Origin: Marisa cornuarietis
Taxonomy: Eukaryota > Mollusca > Gastropoda > Architaenioglossa > Ampullariidae
Reading direction: 5' to 3'
Length of the DNA stretch: 64,000 nucleotides
Assembly: GCA_004794655.1 (NCBI GenBank)
Contig: SMMW01000627.1
Coordinates: 1,054,001-1,118,000 of the forward strand
The notes under the pieces were generated by a model that searched no databases, was not told the origin of the DNA, and was given only the letters and a program-made list of their open reading frames with translations. Below are positions 22,901 to 35,018 of the stretch, piece after piece. Numbering within the stretch: position 1 is the stretch's first letter; the number at the start of each line of letters is the position of its first letter. A program made the translations under genes and the position numbers.

Positions 22901-25900
22901 GCAGCTTTCCCACATATTTCTCTCTGAACTTCCTGGCTCTCTCTTCCACATCTACTTCCTCTGCCTGGCTTTTGATGGCCAGAGCCACAGTCTGTTGTAC
23001 AATGCATGTTTGTGTATTAAAAAAATGACTGGTACAATATTACAAAAATAAACTATTGCAATCAATCAGAACAAATGAACTTACCATTTTGTTTTCATTC
23101 TTTCACACTCAAAGCTCAGTTCATCTCACTGAAGTAACAAGAGGTCCAAATGAGGTAATCATGGTCTCATAGCCTGAGATGTTTCATGATAATCCTGAAT
23201 TTTATACTCAGTAGAAATTGTGAATTGAAAAAACCATAATCAGATAAATCAGCAGCATACAAATCTTCTCAAAATAGGCACAGAAAAACTCTCATGTTTA
23301 CCTTCTCTACACTATCTTCAAAACATTTCAGCCAGTATGTGCGAGCATCAATGTCATACATGAGATCCACTGTGTCTGGAAAATAGCTGGAAGGATCAAG
23401 CAGCAGTGGACAGGCCAGGACTGGGCGTTCCAGGCGGTCAAGCTCAAAAAGGTCAAACTACCGACAGAGTGTTAACATAACTAGTCAAGTACAGCCTGCA
23501 TTTATGTTGGCAGACTCATTACTAATGTTTCCAAACTTATTTTTTATGAACCTTTCCCAGCTTCCATTTAGGTGAACAGTCCACTTAGCAATAACCTTAG
23601 GAAGCAATCATCAAAACCGTAACCACACACCCAAATCATCTGCAATCTAAATCTTTCCTGAAGTCTTCTTTCATCTTTGGAAAATTTTCCCTTTTGTCTA
23701 TTTTTCTTTTCACTACTTTATTTCTAGGACAATGAATTGACAGTATTTGATGTACTAATTTGACTCTTTTGTCTATTTTTCTTTTCACTACTTTATTTCT
23801 AGGACAATGAATTGACAGTATTTGATGTACTAATTTGACTCTTTTGTCTATTTTTCTTTTCACTACTTTATTTCTAGGACAATGAATTGACAGTATTTGA
23901 TGTACTAATTTGACTTGTTAATGATTTTTATTTTCTCCAACCATAGCTTGCTAAATTTTTTCCTTATCAGACTTTTAAAGACCAAACTGAATGGTTTGTG
24001 TGTTTTGCAGATATCGGTAGATATAGGTGATATAAAACTAAACTGTAAAATTTAGCCTCCAAAACCCATCCGTTAATTAATTATTCGCTACAACTCACAC
24101 TTGCAATCAGTTCAGATTATTTGGATGTTGAAAGTCTGCATTTCTCAAGCTAGCAGTTTTTCAGAACCACGAGAAATGCAGCCTTTCAACGTTTGAATAA
24201 TCTGAACTCTTGCTCATTCTCGCTCTCTGTTTGGTGTTGGCTGCTGCCAATGTTGTGAATGGTGCACTAGCATGAAGTAGTACACTGTTAGCAGCGCTTG
24301 TTGATTGCAGGTGTGAATCGCGTACTTTGCTAGCAGACAATTAATTAACGGATGGGTTTTGGTGGGTGAAATTTACAGGTTATGTTTATATCGCCTGTAT
24401 CTACCAATATCTGCAAAAAACACAAACCATTCAGGTTGGTCTGTAAGGCAAACTCACATTCGGAGTGAAGTTGGTGGGCAATAACTGCTCTTCTTGAGCA
24501 CACGACCATTTGGGACTTGTCAGCCCAGAACTGCCAGCCAAGTTCTCACCCCAGCAATACTTTTCTGCATCTAAGCATCCAACACAACTACACAGTTTAA
24601 TAAATTTGTAGTTTAAGGCAAGTTAAACATCTTTGTATTTGAATATAGCTCAACAGTTTAATTTCAGTGTCCTCACTATGTCCCCAAATGACTTTGTTTA
24701 CATTTGAAAAATTTGTCCTTGTATCTGCAGAATAGGTTTGTAGATAAGACACTGCAAACAGTCTTGTCTACAAAGTTTTATAAAAGAATAGATGGATGAC
24801 AAATTTTCAGGACTACAAGACAAATGTATGTGTACTCTAAAGTGCACCTCAAATATATTTTTTTCCAGTTTATTAACACCACAGTCCAGCCTATCTTCAT
24901 CTAATGAAATTTTCAGGTTTTTTTTCAACTATGGTATTGTTTATTTAAAACCAGAGGATAATGTATTCGTAATTCAAAAAGTTTAATAAGTGTGCCTGGT
25001 TCAGTGTCAAAGTAACCATGGATATAGCACTTTTTACCTTCTTCATTGGCTCCCTTGAGAAAGGCTCCAATGGCCCCCAAATAGCCTTCATGGCGCAGGA
25101 ACAGGGCCTTAATTTCACCCTAGAATTGTAAAGTAACTTGAATGCAAGATATTTTTCTTTGAGAGTGCAAACTAGGTTCCCCATCCAACAAGTATCCAAG
25201 TTATTCCCTTGCAGAAACTTGCCAACTCCTAATGCTTCAGGAAATTCACTGTTCACATAAGTATTCTTAAATACAGAGTTCCCATGAATAAATCTAAGAT
25301 AAGTAAAAACAACTACATAAGTATTTACTATGGTGTCATACAGACAAGAATCACATAAAGTACCTCAGTTTGTTTTTCTCCTTCGGTTACATTGCTATAT
25401 CTGTTATGTTTTGTCACTATCATTCCATCTCCTTCTGTTGTTAACTAGCTGTTTCTCTGATCTGTTACCTTGTTTCTTGTTAACTAGCTGTTTCTATGGA
25501 TGCATTGATTACTGCATACCCATATTGTTTATTGTTTTTTTTTAATGATTCCAATTTTTAAACTGCTTTTAAAATGTAACTCCCTGAAGAGCAAAGGTAG
25601 CTATGTATCTCCTATGTGTGTGCTGTGGTCATATCCTCCAGTAAAGCACGAGAAGAAAACTCTATGCCTTTAATAATCCTCTGATACAGATGCACAGCAT
25701 GCAGTCAATTGTACGGGAAATATGTGCATACCACAAAGCTGACTGCAAAAACCACAAGTACACTGTGCAATGCAATCAGGTAAAATGCATGGTTCGCTAT
25801 CTCATGTGATGTCACAAATTGATGTATACAATATGCAGTAAATTACTTTAAAGCAAAAAAATTACAATTCTTCTAATTCAAATACTCTGGACAAGTAGTT

Positions 25901-28900
25901 TTCCCAAGCAAACTACTGATGACAATGTAAAATAAGAGACTATCCAAAACGAAGCTATTCTATTACCTTGGACCAGTAGTTGATGGCAAAAGCTATTGTG
26001 TGCATGGTGAGGGGGTGTCCCCGGATGAAGTAGCCGCCAAAATAGATTTTGGTCAAACCATGGAGTCGTGCCTGCAGATAAGCAATCTGGCCAATGTCAT
26101 TACTTATACACAGCAACAAACTTCGCACAATGTCTTCCTTTTGAAAACGGTCCCCTGAAAAAAAAAATCCTTGATTAAGGACTTGATTAAGATTGCACAA
26201 ATAAATGGACTTCTTTGTAAACAACTTCAACAAAATATCATTTTAGAAAACTGCTGATGTATTGACAATGCACCAACAATACATCTGCTTCAGTCCTGGT
26301 TCTTCCATTAAGTGAACTAGGAGTCACCTATGGTGCAAGCACTGAGGAATGTGCAGTGACAATCTGTTGCTGTTGCTGTTTTTTTTTTAAGCAATGAATT
26401 ATTATTCCCCAAAGTAAGATGACTTCATCCTCTCAGTGTGACAGGAAAATATCCAGCATTGACTGCAAGCAATGAAGGTGTGCTAACTTAAGGTACTGCA
26501 TTTCAAGTGTCCACAGGAAAGAAAGGAGTGTGTGGAGAAGTGGCAGGCAGGTTGGGATTAGGAGGGGACTAGGGGAAAGTAAGTAAATCCTGGGGCTGAC
26601 TTTAAGCCTGACCCTTAGAGTAAACGGCACCACATGCCTGCCTCACCCTTCTCACAGGAAAATTGGTGTAGAGTACAGGGACTGGAACACTGGCACAATC
26701 TTGTTATGAATCTATTTAGCCTGCTCTAAAATTCATAAATAAACACATCACAGTCTATACTCTATCACTCATCCATGAGCTTAAGAGATGGAGCTGACAG
26801 TTTTTGTGGCTCTCCATGCACAGCTTTTGTGATGACCACTAACATCTGAGACTGACCCTCAAGCCGTGTAGCCTTGCCAAAACTGCTGGCTATAATATCA
26901 GCTCCTAGCCCCAGATTGTTGTATGCTCCTCCATAAATGTCTTTAACCAGCATGTCAACAGACCGATGGTCACCATTTTCAGCCAGCTCCAATAGGTCAT
27001 CAAAGGACTGCAGTGGGGAAAAAAGGTAAAATCACATAGGAACAAAAAAATAAATAAAAAATAAAAAACAAAAGTGCAGTATTTGATCAACACAGACAAC
27101 TTCAGTACCAAGATTACTTTCAATTAATCATTTTCCTTCATTTTCCTGTCTCTGCTTTTTTAAAACAATTTTGAACTTTTTTTAACCCAATGTATCTAGA
27201 AGCCTTCCTCAAAATTGCTTTCAACCATTTTCATACCAACCCTATCTTTCACACCCATGCGCGCGCACACACACATGTGCGCATGCACCTACATGCACAC
27301 AAGCATACACACATGTACGCAGGAACATCAAGGGGAAAAAGATCGTCATATTATTAGATCACTGGCTTTTGAACTGAGGAGTGCCTTGTTACCGGTGTGG
27401 CACAGCAAACTTCCCTCCGTCAACCCAGCTGTCAGGAATGGTACCTGACTCTGTACAGACTTGAGGAAGGTAAGGCAGTGAGGTAGAAGAAATGGGCACC
27501 ACCCTCACATAAAGCTGGCCTTACTCCCCAACAACCCAAACAAGGTATGGGATAACCTTCACCTTTCTTTATATATATATATATATATCAGCATGTCTCA
27601 AAACTGACCTTGGCCTGTGTTAGGAGACAGCCAAGGCCCCAGAATGTTCCCCCACCAGTTGATGTTCCCCCTATTCGTTCAAATTTTGTGTCTGATTCCA
27701 CCTGAAAAAGAAGAAAATCTTTGTCATAAAGAGTTTCTTTCTGGGACCAGGCTACCTAACCTCAGGTAGTGGGGCGACCTTCCACAGCCAGCAGGTCTTA
27801 GGTGGATCAGAGTGAATAACCTTTGGACAGAGTCCAGGAGTTAGGATGCAAATGAGCAAAAAAAGTACTCAAAAAGCAAAGAGTATAGAAGGTGTAAAGA
27901 CAAAGCAATCTTAAGGGTGCACAGAGCATCTACAGAAATTTCAGGATAAAACCATGAAGTCCTTCAACCAGGAAGAACCAAACTGCATACCTTAACAAGG
28001 CTTACACCTGATCCTATGTTGACTAAAAGATATGGGAACACATCCTGGTCAACACCTTGAAACTTATAATCTGGGTTGCCATGACGAAGGTAGATGAAAG
28101 CTTCATCAGGAATATTTTTTAGAAGGAAGTTGCAGCCATATATAAGGCACTCTATTTCATCTTCTTTGTCCACTCTGTAACAAAACCATATGGTAAGTTG
28201 TCCTTTGTAAGTGTAATGAAAGACTTAGCATGTAAATGTGAACTGCTACAGACACAGGCCTTAGATACCACTGCTAAATACTAAATACTGCAAGCATAAC
28301 AGTTACAGGAAAGGGCAGGCTTATTATGTGTTTGAATGTGTTGTTATGTGTTATTAATGCCACTTTCACTATTTCGGAAACTACCAGCTACAAAAATTTA
28401 GTAGAACACATGGCATGAAAATAATCATCATGGTACAAAGAAATGAACGGAATACTGTGAAAGTTTCTTATATAATCAAAAAGCTTTTTAAAAAAACACT
28501 TCTCACATAATGGAAAAAGAAAACTTGTTAGGTGAAATGGGAAAAAAATATTAAAAATAGGAACATGGAAATAACCAAGAAATTAAAGAACTTTTAATTT
28601 CATGCTATCTTATGTATCTGAGAAAATAAGAATTGTCTTTCATTGAACACCTAATCTCTGATAAATAAGATTTGTCTTACAAGGATACTTACTGAACACC
28701 TAACCTGCTGGTGATGAGATCTTTGTACTTGTATGCACCTCCACCTGTGACCTTTATAATTTTGTCACGCATGAATTCTTTAGAGTCAATCAAATTAGCC
28801 AAAATAAAATCCAAGCAGGTCTCAATGTACTTCGTCTCAAACTTGACAAAATGCAGTCGCACCATTGTTTCTTCTGTCTCTGCCACATTGTAAATGGATC

Positions 28901-29995
28901 CTTCCTGTGTGAAAATGCAATATCATGCATAAGCTTGGAAGCTGCAGGTGAAGAAAGTTTTGATTCATAACAGCACAGCATGTCTGACATGTAATGTAAG
29001 GTTACACTAATGTCTGCCTTGGATAAACAACATCTCCCATTGACGAACTACAATTCACTAGTGATAAGACTTATAAACTGGTGTTTACTTTTCTTGATCT
29101 TTACCCCTTTTGTCATTTCCTTCATTCTAGTTCTATCATTTTTTAAACTTATAAACAAAAGACATAAGGTTTCTGAACTCAAGAACTTTCTACTTGAAAG
29201 TGAAGGGCTCCCAAGCTGCTGCATGTCCTGAAATGTTACCGACTTCTTGTGAAAACTGAACCTAGTATTTCCTTATTATCATTTAACAATTTCCACATTG
29301 GATAGTTATGGTTAATAACTATAATGTTAATATGTACAAATGTACTCTCGCGCGCACACACCCACATACACATGCTGTTTGCACTTACTGTGTCTGGTTC
29401 ATCATACACTATTGGAGCTCGTCTATGCCAATCTGCACTATATGCCACTTTGGCTAAGGAACCACCTTAGATAAAAATCAATTTACTTCTAAGTTAATCC
29501 TAGCAAACACAAGTGGGCATCTCTGGAACAGTAACAGTTTGAAATTCAGTAAAACAAAAAGCAGAACTGGAAAAATGTGAGTAAACATGAAAAAGATATG
29601 ATGCTTCAATTCTTTACAATTACAAAAGAAAACCCAAAGGCAGTGATTAAAATGGTAGGTAACAGAACTATGATAAACAAATACATCCTAATCACGACGG
29701 TCAAAAAAATAAATGTAGCACACAAAAGCTTCACATAATGTTGCACTTTGGATGAACAACATCCCACATTGATAAACTGCCATCTACTAATGATATTTAC
29801 AACTAACGGATAAACTATGATGTTTATTTTTCATGGTTGTTTTAAACTTGACTATTTAAAGTAAGCAGTCTAAAATTTAGAAATGTAAAATATAGTCACA
29901 CCTATGTCAATGGCAAAACGCTTTGCGTTTTTCAAGTTCCGAAAGATTTGCTCTTTTGGAAGCTCTATGCTCCTGGCGTAGCTCTGGTGAGTCAT
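19949..29995 (-). CDS. PANK4: Pantothenate kinase 4 / 4'-phosphopantetheine phosphatase, 16 exons, complete
   Basis: Exons in transcript order: 29995-29902, 29465-29389, 28904-28693, 28174-27991, 27701-27609, 27007-26857, 26154-25967, 25119-25038, 24570-24458, 23457-23302, 22991-22879, 22473-22386, 21933-21729, 21360-21203, 20914-20745 and 20186-19949. All borders obey GT-AG and keep phase. The product is 773 aa, the same length as human PANK4. The N-terminal pantothenate-kinase fold shows [63 protein letters not shown] and [13 protein letters not shown]. The C-terminal DUF89 metal-dependent phosphatase shows [12 protein letters not shown] (Asp615/Asn616), LNDVT (Asp651) and [11 protein letters not shown]; these align with human Asp623, Asn624 and Asp659. 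The phosphatase removes phosphate from 4'-phosphopantetheine and damaged relatives, limiting CoA synthesis. Glu134 and Arg198, counterparts of kinase-catalytic Glu138 and Arg207 of PANK3, are present, so the kinase half may also be active. Confidence 0.96.
23691..23915. repeat. Tandem triplication, 75-nt unit
   Basis: Three nearly identical 75-nt units start at 23691, 23766 and 23841, each beginning CTTTTGTCTATTTTTC. They lie in the PANK4 intron between exons 9 and 10. The unit length is a multiple of three, so one minus-strand frame stays open through it, but this is intronic. Confidence 0.85.
23983..24446. mobile_element. Foldback MITE with nested inverted repeats
   Basis: The left arm starts at about 23,983 (ACCAAACTGAATGGTTTGTG) and runs about 100 nt to CCCATCCGTTAATTAATT. 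The right arm is its imperfect reverse complement, ending CACAAACCATTCAGGTTGGT at about 24,440. Inside is a second inverted repeat (TTCAGATTATTTGGATGTTG near 24,111 against a block ending at AATAATCTGAA near 24,207). No coding sequence is present. The right end is about 10-15 nt from the splice donor of PANK4 exon 9 (24457/24458). Confidence 0.75.
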
Positions 29996-31237
29996 TGTGC
30001 TGCTGGACTTGTCACCTATCGATACCCTCCAGGCATAGCATCACGAACGCTTTTTTCTCTATTTAATTATCGGAAAAAATGAAAAAGAAGAAAAGTTGTA
30101 CACGTTAATGTTGTACTCACATAAAAATCATAACAGACTAGGCACAAACACACACACACCAAATGTCATATTTGTTTAACTTAAAATTTTGATTCTCGAC
30201 AGACGAAGATATTACTGAAAGGTGCTAGAGATAATTTTGAAATGATGAATAAATGTTCAAAGAAAACCCACTGTTTTTATTTTTAATTGTAAACATCGAT
30301 CCAAATGGCCATTGATTAATCAAAGTCCAGAAGGCCTCTCAGCTGGCGTGTTTTACAAAACAGAAAAAACAAATTAAAAGCTCATTAGTTCTTTAAAAGT
30401 TCATATTGTATTAAGTCTAGTCTTACCCCAGACAAACGGTGTATGCGATGGCTACACAATCATCGATGACAGCATGTAAAATTTACAGGGTAATCTGCTC
30501 TATAGCTAAGTCGATGCTTCTACAGATAAAGGCTCTGAGACATCTTTACCAGGGAGGTGTAATGCGTGTAAAACTTTTCAGTGGTGTTTCTTCGGCGAGA
30601 GTGAAAATTATAAACCCGATTCTCTACATTATTTATCTGTTAATAACGACACGTGCATTTTACCGAAAACAAAATGTTTTCCTTAGCAGACCGCAAACAC
30701 CAGTTTATATCTCAACACAAAAGAGTGTTCTAAAGGGAGTTCACGAGGCAAAACAAAAGTATGAGCACCACAGATTTTCGTCTCTGACGAGCACGAATTT
30801 GTATGCACGTCCGTGGTACGATCGAGCTGATTCCGTGCGGAAATTTTTATTCTGCGGATTGTTGATGTGCAGATAATCATTCTGCTATTGAATATTCAGA
30901 TCACGAAAACTGATTTACAAGTTCGCAACTTTAATTCAGCGCAGATGAAATAGCAGTCTCAGTGAGAATGAACAGCGCGCGATTTCTGTTGAACGAAATA
31001 CCGAAGGTTACGTGCTGTTTGTTAGGAAATTGTTATCAAACTTTTCAAATGTAAGATTAAGGCACTATATATAGCTGTTTTTATATATATATATATATTT
31101 AAAAAGCAGTACACTTAATCTCTACCTGTCATTTTTATGATTTGTAAAGGAGTTATTCCATTATTCGACAATGGTTTGCTTCTGTACATATATAATTTCT
31201 GGAAGGTATCAGTGTAAAAATTTATTTTGAATTATTT
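29996..31237. other. PANK4 5' flank; nothing else recognised
   Basis: This holds the presumed PANK4 promoter and 5' UTR just above 29,995 and then AT-rich sequence with a short (TA)n run near 31,083. A 145-codon + strand frame at 30,439-30,876 begins with GTG, has no recognisable domain and is not supported as a gene. Confidence 0.4.
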
Positions 31238-31340
31238 TCATATGCAGACCAGTTTGCTGCTAGAGCTGGCAATAAATTAATTAATAAAAAAAATCGAAAG
31301 GGCTTGACGCAAAATTAAATTTCCTTTAAAAATTCATGTC
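31238..31340 (+). repeat. ~100-bp dispersed repeat, copy 1
   Basis: CATATGCAGACCAGTTTGCT through TTTAAAAATTCATGT closely matches 33,560-33,663 in the same orientation. The pair brackets the foldback element region. Confidence 0.7.
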
Positions 31341-31382
31341 CGGTTCTTAAACACGTTTTATTAATCTAAATGATGAGGAGTA

Positions 31383-32750
31383 TGGGGCGCCAAGAGGGGA
31401 ATTTTCTCAAATTTGCTATTTCTAGCTATACATTGCAATGTATAATTATAGAATGCAATGTATAGCTATACATTGCATTTTATACTTATAGATTGCATTC
31501 TATAACTATACATTGCAATGTATAGCTATACATTGCATTCTAGCTATAATTATACATTGCAATGTATAGCTAGAGAGAGAAAAACTCGGTAAAAACCGAA
31601 GTGTTTCATTTATATTATACTCAGAAGTTGCTATCCAATTCATTTTATATACCTTTCAATTCTTTAGCTATAGAATGCATTCTAGCTATACATTTGAATT
31701 CTATATTTATAGATTGCATTCTATAACTTCTGACTTGAAATGTATACGGAACGAGGCTGGCTCATTTGCATATGGGAAAAGAAGGTCAAAGACCAACCAA
31801 CCAGTGCGCTCATAGCAATGGCCGAGAGTCGTCTGCAACTTGGGAAGGTAGAGACCAAAATGTTTTGGTCGCAGAATGTGTTGTTTTGTTCAAATGTGTA
31901 ATGAATCCAGTGACCGTCTGTTAACCACCCTTTCTCCTTCTTTAATCCTATTACTTGTAAGTCTTGAAATGTGTTTACCTTTACCGGACAAAGGGAATGG
32001 CAGGGCGCAATACGAGACACTGGCCAACCCACTACCTGCAATAAATTAGGGATACCAGACCGCCGTCAAGCTAGAGTGAGTGTTGACTGCCATGCGCACG
32101 AAATCTTCTTCCCTCTCGTATTCTGTTTGGAAGAAAATGCGGGTGGTCAGACGTTAAAAAAACAAAGTGGGTAGGGGTACTATTCTACTCGACCCTTAGA
32201 CTTATGGTTTTCCTCTTGAACTTCATAGTTTTGTAGTTGCACAAGAACGAAGAAGGCCACTGCTACGAGCGCACTGATTGGTTAGTCTTTGACCTTCTTT
32301 TCCCATATGCAAATGAGCCAGCCTCGTTCCGTATACATTTCAAGTCAGAAGTTATAGAATGCAATCTATAAATATAGAATTCAAATGTATAGCTAGAATG
32401 CATTCTATAGCTAAAGAATTGAAAGGTATATAAAATGAATTGGATAGCAACTTCTGAGTATAATATAAATGAAACACTTCGGTTTTTACCGAGTTTTCTC
32501 TCTCTAGCTATACATTGCAATGTATAATTATACATTTCAATGTATAGCTAAACATTGCATTTTATACTTATAGAATGCAATGTATAGCTATAGAATGCAA
32601 TCTATAAGTATAGAATGAATTGTATAAATATATAATGCAATCTATAAGTATAAAATGCAATGTATAGCTATACATTGCATTCTATAATTATACAATGCAA
32701 TGTATAGCTAGAAATAGCAAATTTGAGAAAATTCCCCTCTTGGCGCCCCA
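31383..32750. mobile_element. Large foldback transposon with 440-500-bp terminal inverted repeats
   Basis: It begins TGGGGCGCCAAGAGGGG and ends with the reverse complement. A TA dinucleotide lies directly outside both ends (31381-31382 and 32751-32752), consistent with a TA target-site duplication as in Tc1/mariner-type elements. The left arm is 31383 to about 31823 and the right arm about 32255-32750. The outer part of each arm is built of short palindromic units around TATACATTGCAATGTATA; the inner part is shared unique sequence up to a GTGCGCTC...GGCC block. The ~430-bp centre has no recognisable ORF. It is non-autonomous. Confidence 0.85.
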
Positions 32751-32765
32751 TAGAGGAAGAGCTGA

Positions 32766-33022
32766 TGTGACCACGGACTTGCATTACTGGACGATTTTTT
32801 CAGTGAAGTCATAGAACGAGGCTGGTTACGAAATAGCTTCCGGTTTAGTCACGTTTCAAACTACTAGAATGAGGCTTTGGACGCTATCGCTTCCGGTTTA
32901 TTCACATTCATTGTTAAGGCTCGCCGAGACCAACAGCGGAGAACTTCGCAAGAGGCTCAGCGTTGGTCTCGGCAGACAGCAATCCACATCATAGACATAG
33001 ACTATAGTCACGTCCGTTAAGT
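32766..33022 (+). mobile_element. MITE-like repeat, copy 1
   Basis: About 250 nt from ACCACGGACTTGCATTACTG to CACGTCCGTT, matching 53,285-53,542 in the same orientation. Shared landmarks are GAAGTCATAGAACGAGGCTG, CTTCCGGTTTATTCACATTC and GGCTCGCCGAGAC with its partial inverse GTCTCGGC. The ends are short inverted repeats (CACGGACTTG and the reverse of CACGTCCGTG). Confidence 0.7.
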
Positions 33023-33559
33023 GACAGAAGAAAGTATGTACTGTAAAATATGTTTTTAAAAAGTCATTTTTTTCAGTTGGATACAATTGCATGAGAAAGA
33101 CATGTATAATTTTATCAGCTGTAAAACTACTAATATAAACGACTTTAACCAGTCCTTTGTGAAAATCACAAGAAACGGAAAATTAAACAAGACTTTCTCA
33201 TATGAAGAAGAAACGTGCCCCTCCAGTTATCCACTACCCATTTTTAACCGCTTGACCAGCAAATTCATTAAACAGATGCGAATACTTTACAGAAATAACC
33301 AAATTTATCTGTAAGATTTACGCATTACAATTACAACGTAAAAGAAAAAAGTAGCTGGTAACTGTATGTGTCCCAAACTTGTCATTTGTAGTTGAATTAG
33401 TAATTGTTTGTACTTTGGGAGGTGTAATTAGGCATGATGGATTTTTATCGATGAATATCTTGCAATTTAATCATGAATTAAAATTTAACTGTCCTGCTGA
33501 TTGCATAAAAAAACAAGAAAGCGGTGCCCTAGCCTTGGTCGATTCTGTAAGGCTGACAA
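33023..33559. other. Intergenic, nothing recognised
   Basis: AT-rich. A 75-codon + frame at 33,087-33,314 has no recognisable domain. Confidence 0.4.
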
Positions 33560-33663
33560 TCATGTTCATATGCAGACCAATTTGCTGCTAGAGTTGGCAA
33601 TAAATAATTAATTAAAAAAATCAAAAGAGCTTGGCACAAAATTAAATTTCTTTAAAAATTCAT
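33560..33663 (+). repeat. ~100-bp dispersed repeat, copy 2
   Basis: CATATGCAGACCAATTTGCT through TTTAAAAATTCATGT; same repeat and orientation as 31,238-31,340. Confidence 0.7.
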
Positions 33664-35018
33664 GTATGGGAGAGTAATTTTCTTCTGCTTTCCTAGTGGC
33701 AGGTGAAAATGCCGATGTTTGAAGGCTCGTATATTTAAAAGTAAGCATAATTACGTACTCATATTTTGGGAATTATTTTTTTTAATGAACTTAACCCGAT
33801 TATAAAGAAACCATGTTGCAATCGTCTTGTTCTTTAAACCCAAAGAAACCATGATGGACAGGCTGGAGCGAGAGGCCCTAAAGTGGCAAGAGGCAATGAG
33901 GTGTGTGTGGTAATGATGATAGAGAACAGATCAAGGGGAGCCTATTGCACAGTGGGGCCTATGGCTAATAAACTACTATTAAAAAACTGGGTAACACAGA
34001 TTTTTTTGCAAATGTTAAAATTAGGCCCGGCAGGTGTACAGCTCATATATAGCGTCGCCTATTACCCGATAACCTATTTTCCTTCCGTTATGGTTTTGAG
34101 AGGGGAGAGCTTTTGCGTAAAAAATACACACAAAGCATGCGCACGTTCATACAACTATTCTTGAGGCTTCCATCGTGTGTCTAACATGGTGCATTTGTTT
34201 GCCTGTCCTTACCTCCCTCCCTCCCTACCCCAGAACTTTCTGCACACACACACACTATTGGAAAATTAAAATGAATTATTTTTGATTAAAATCACTATTT
34301 TAAGCACAAACAATATATATATATATATAGGATCGTGTATGTGCGCGCGCTTGAATAAATGTAATTTTAATATGAGATTACATTTTAGTTACATGAAACT
34401 GGGACAGTTATCGTGTTAATTGTCGAGCATTTGGGACGTCAATCATATGGTGTCCCCCCCCCCGACCCACACCTTGTCACGCAGCTGTAGATTACAAAAG
34501 GAAAGTACCTCCACCTCACAGTGATAAATATGAGGAGGAAAAACAAAACGATTTGGCTCTTTTTCGGGGAGGGGGTGAGGTGGGTAAGTCTCCTTGATAA
34601 CGTGCGAAGCGATCTGCGTAGCGCTCATTTGTTATCCCTAAGAGTCTTGGGCACGCACACTACAGACATTGAGAAGCGACCATTTGAACGTGAAGGTACA
34701 ATTTAATCAGGATAAAAGACGGCGGGAATGTTACTCAATCGTTGAGACAGCTGGATTTTGAGACACTGTTGCTGCCACAGTAGCCTTATTTACACGACTG
34801 TTTGCTGATACTGACGTGTTTATCAAGCGGCTGTGTCGTGGTACACAGTGAGAACAACATATACCATCTGAAAAAAACAACAAAACAACAAATGATTTGT
34901 AAAATCCCTGCTCCTTGATCCCATTCCCTCCACCACCACGTACGAGCGCGCGCACACACATACACACGCACGTAACCACGCATACGGTTGCTTGGAACTC
35001 ACCGTCTACAAATATGTT
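33664..35018. other. Region 3' of the secreted repeat-protein gene; no other coding sequence recognised
   Basis: AT-rich sequence with a (TA)n run near 34,315 and CA-rich stretches. A splice donor (ACG|GTGAGT, minus strand, at 35,002/35,003) just past the stop codon of the repeat-protein gene, and a TTTTTTCAG acceptor near 34,869, suggest its 3' UTR may be spliced. Confidence 0.35.

Noticed and set aside
30439..30876. 145-codon + strand ORF next to PANK4
   Set aside because: Starts with GTG, no recognisable domain, no supporting splice or composition signal; probably chance.
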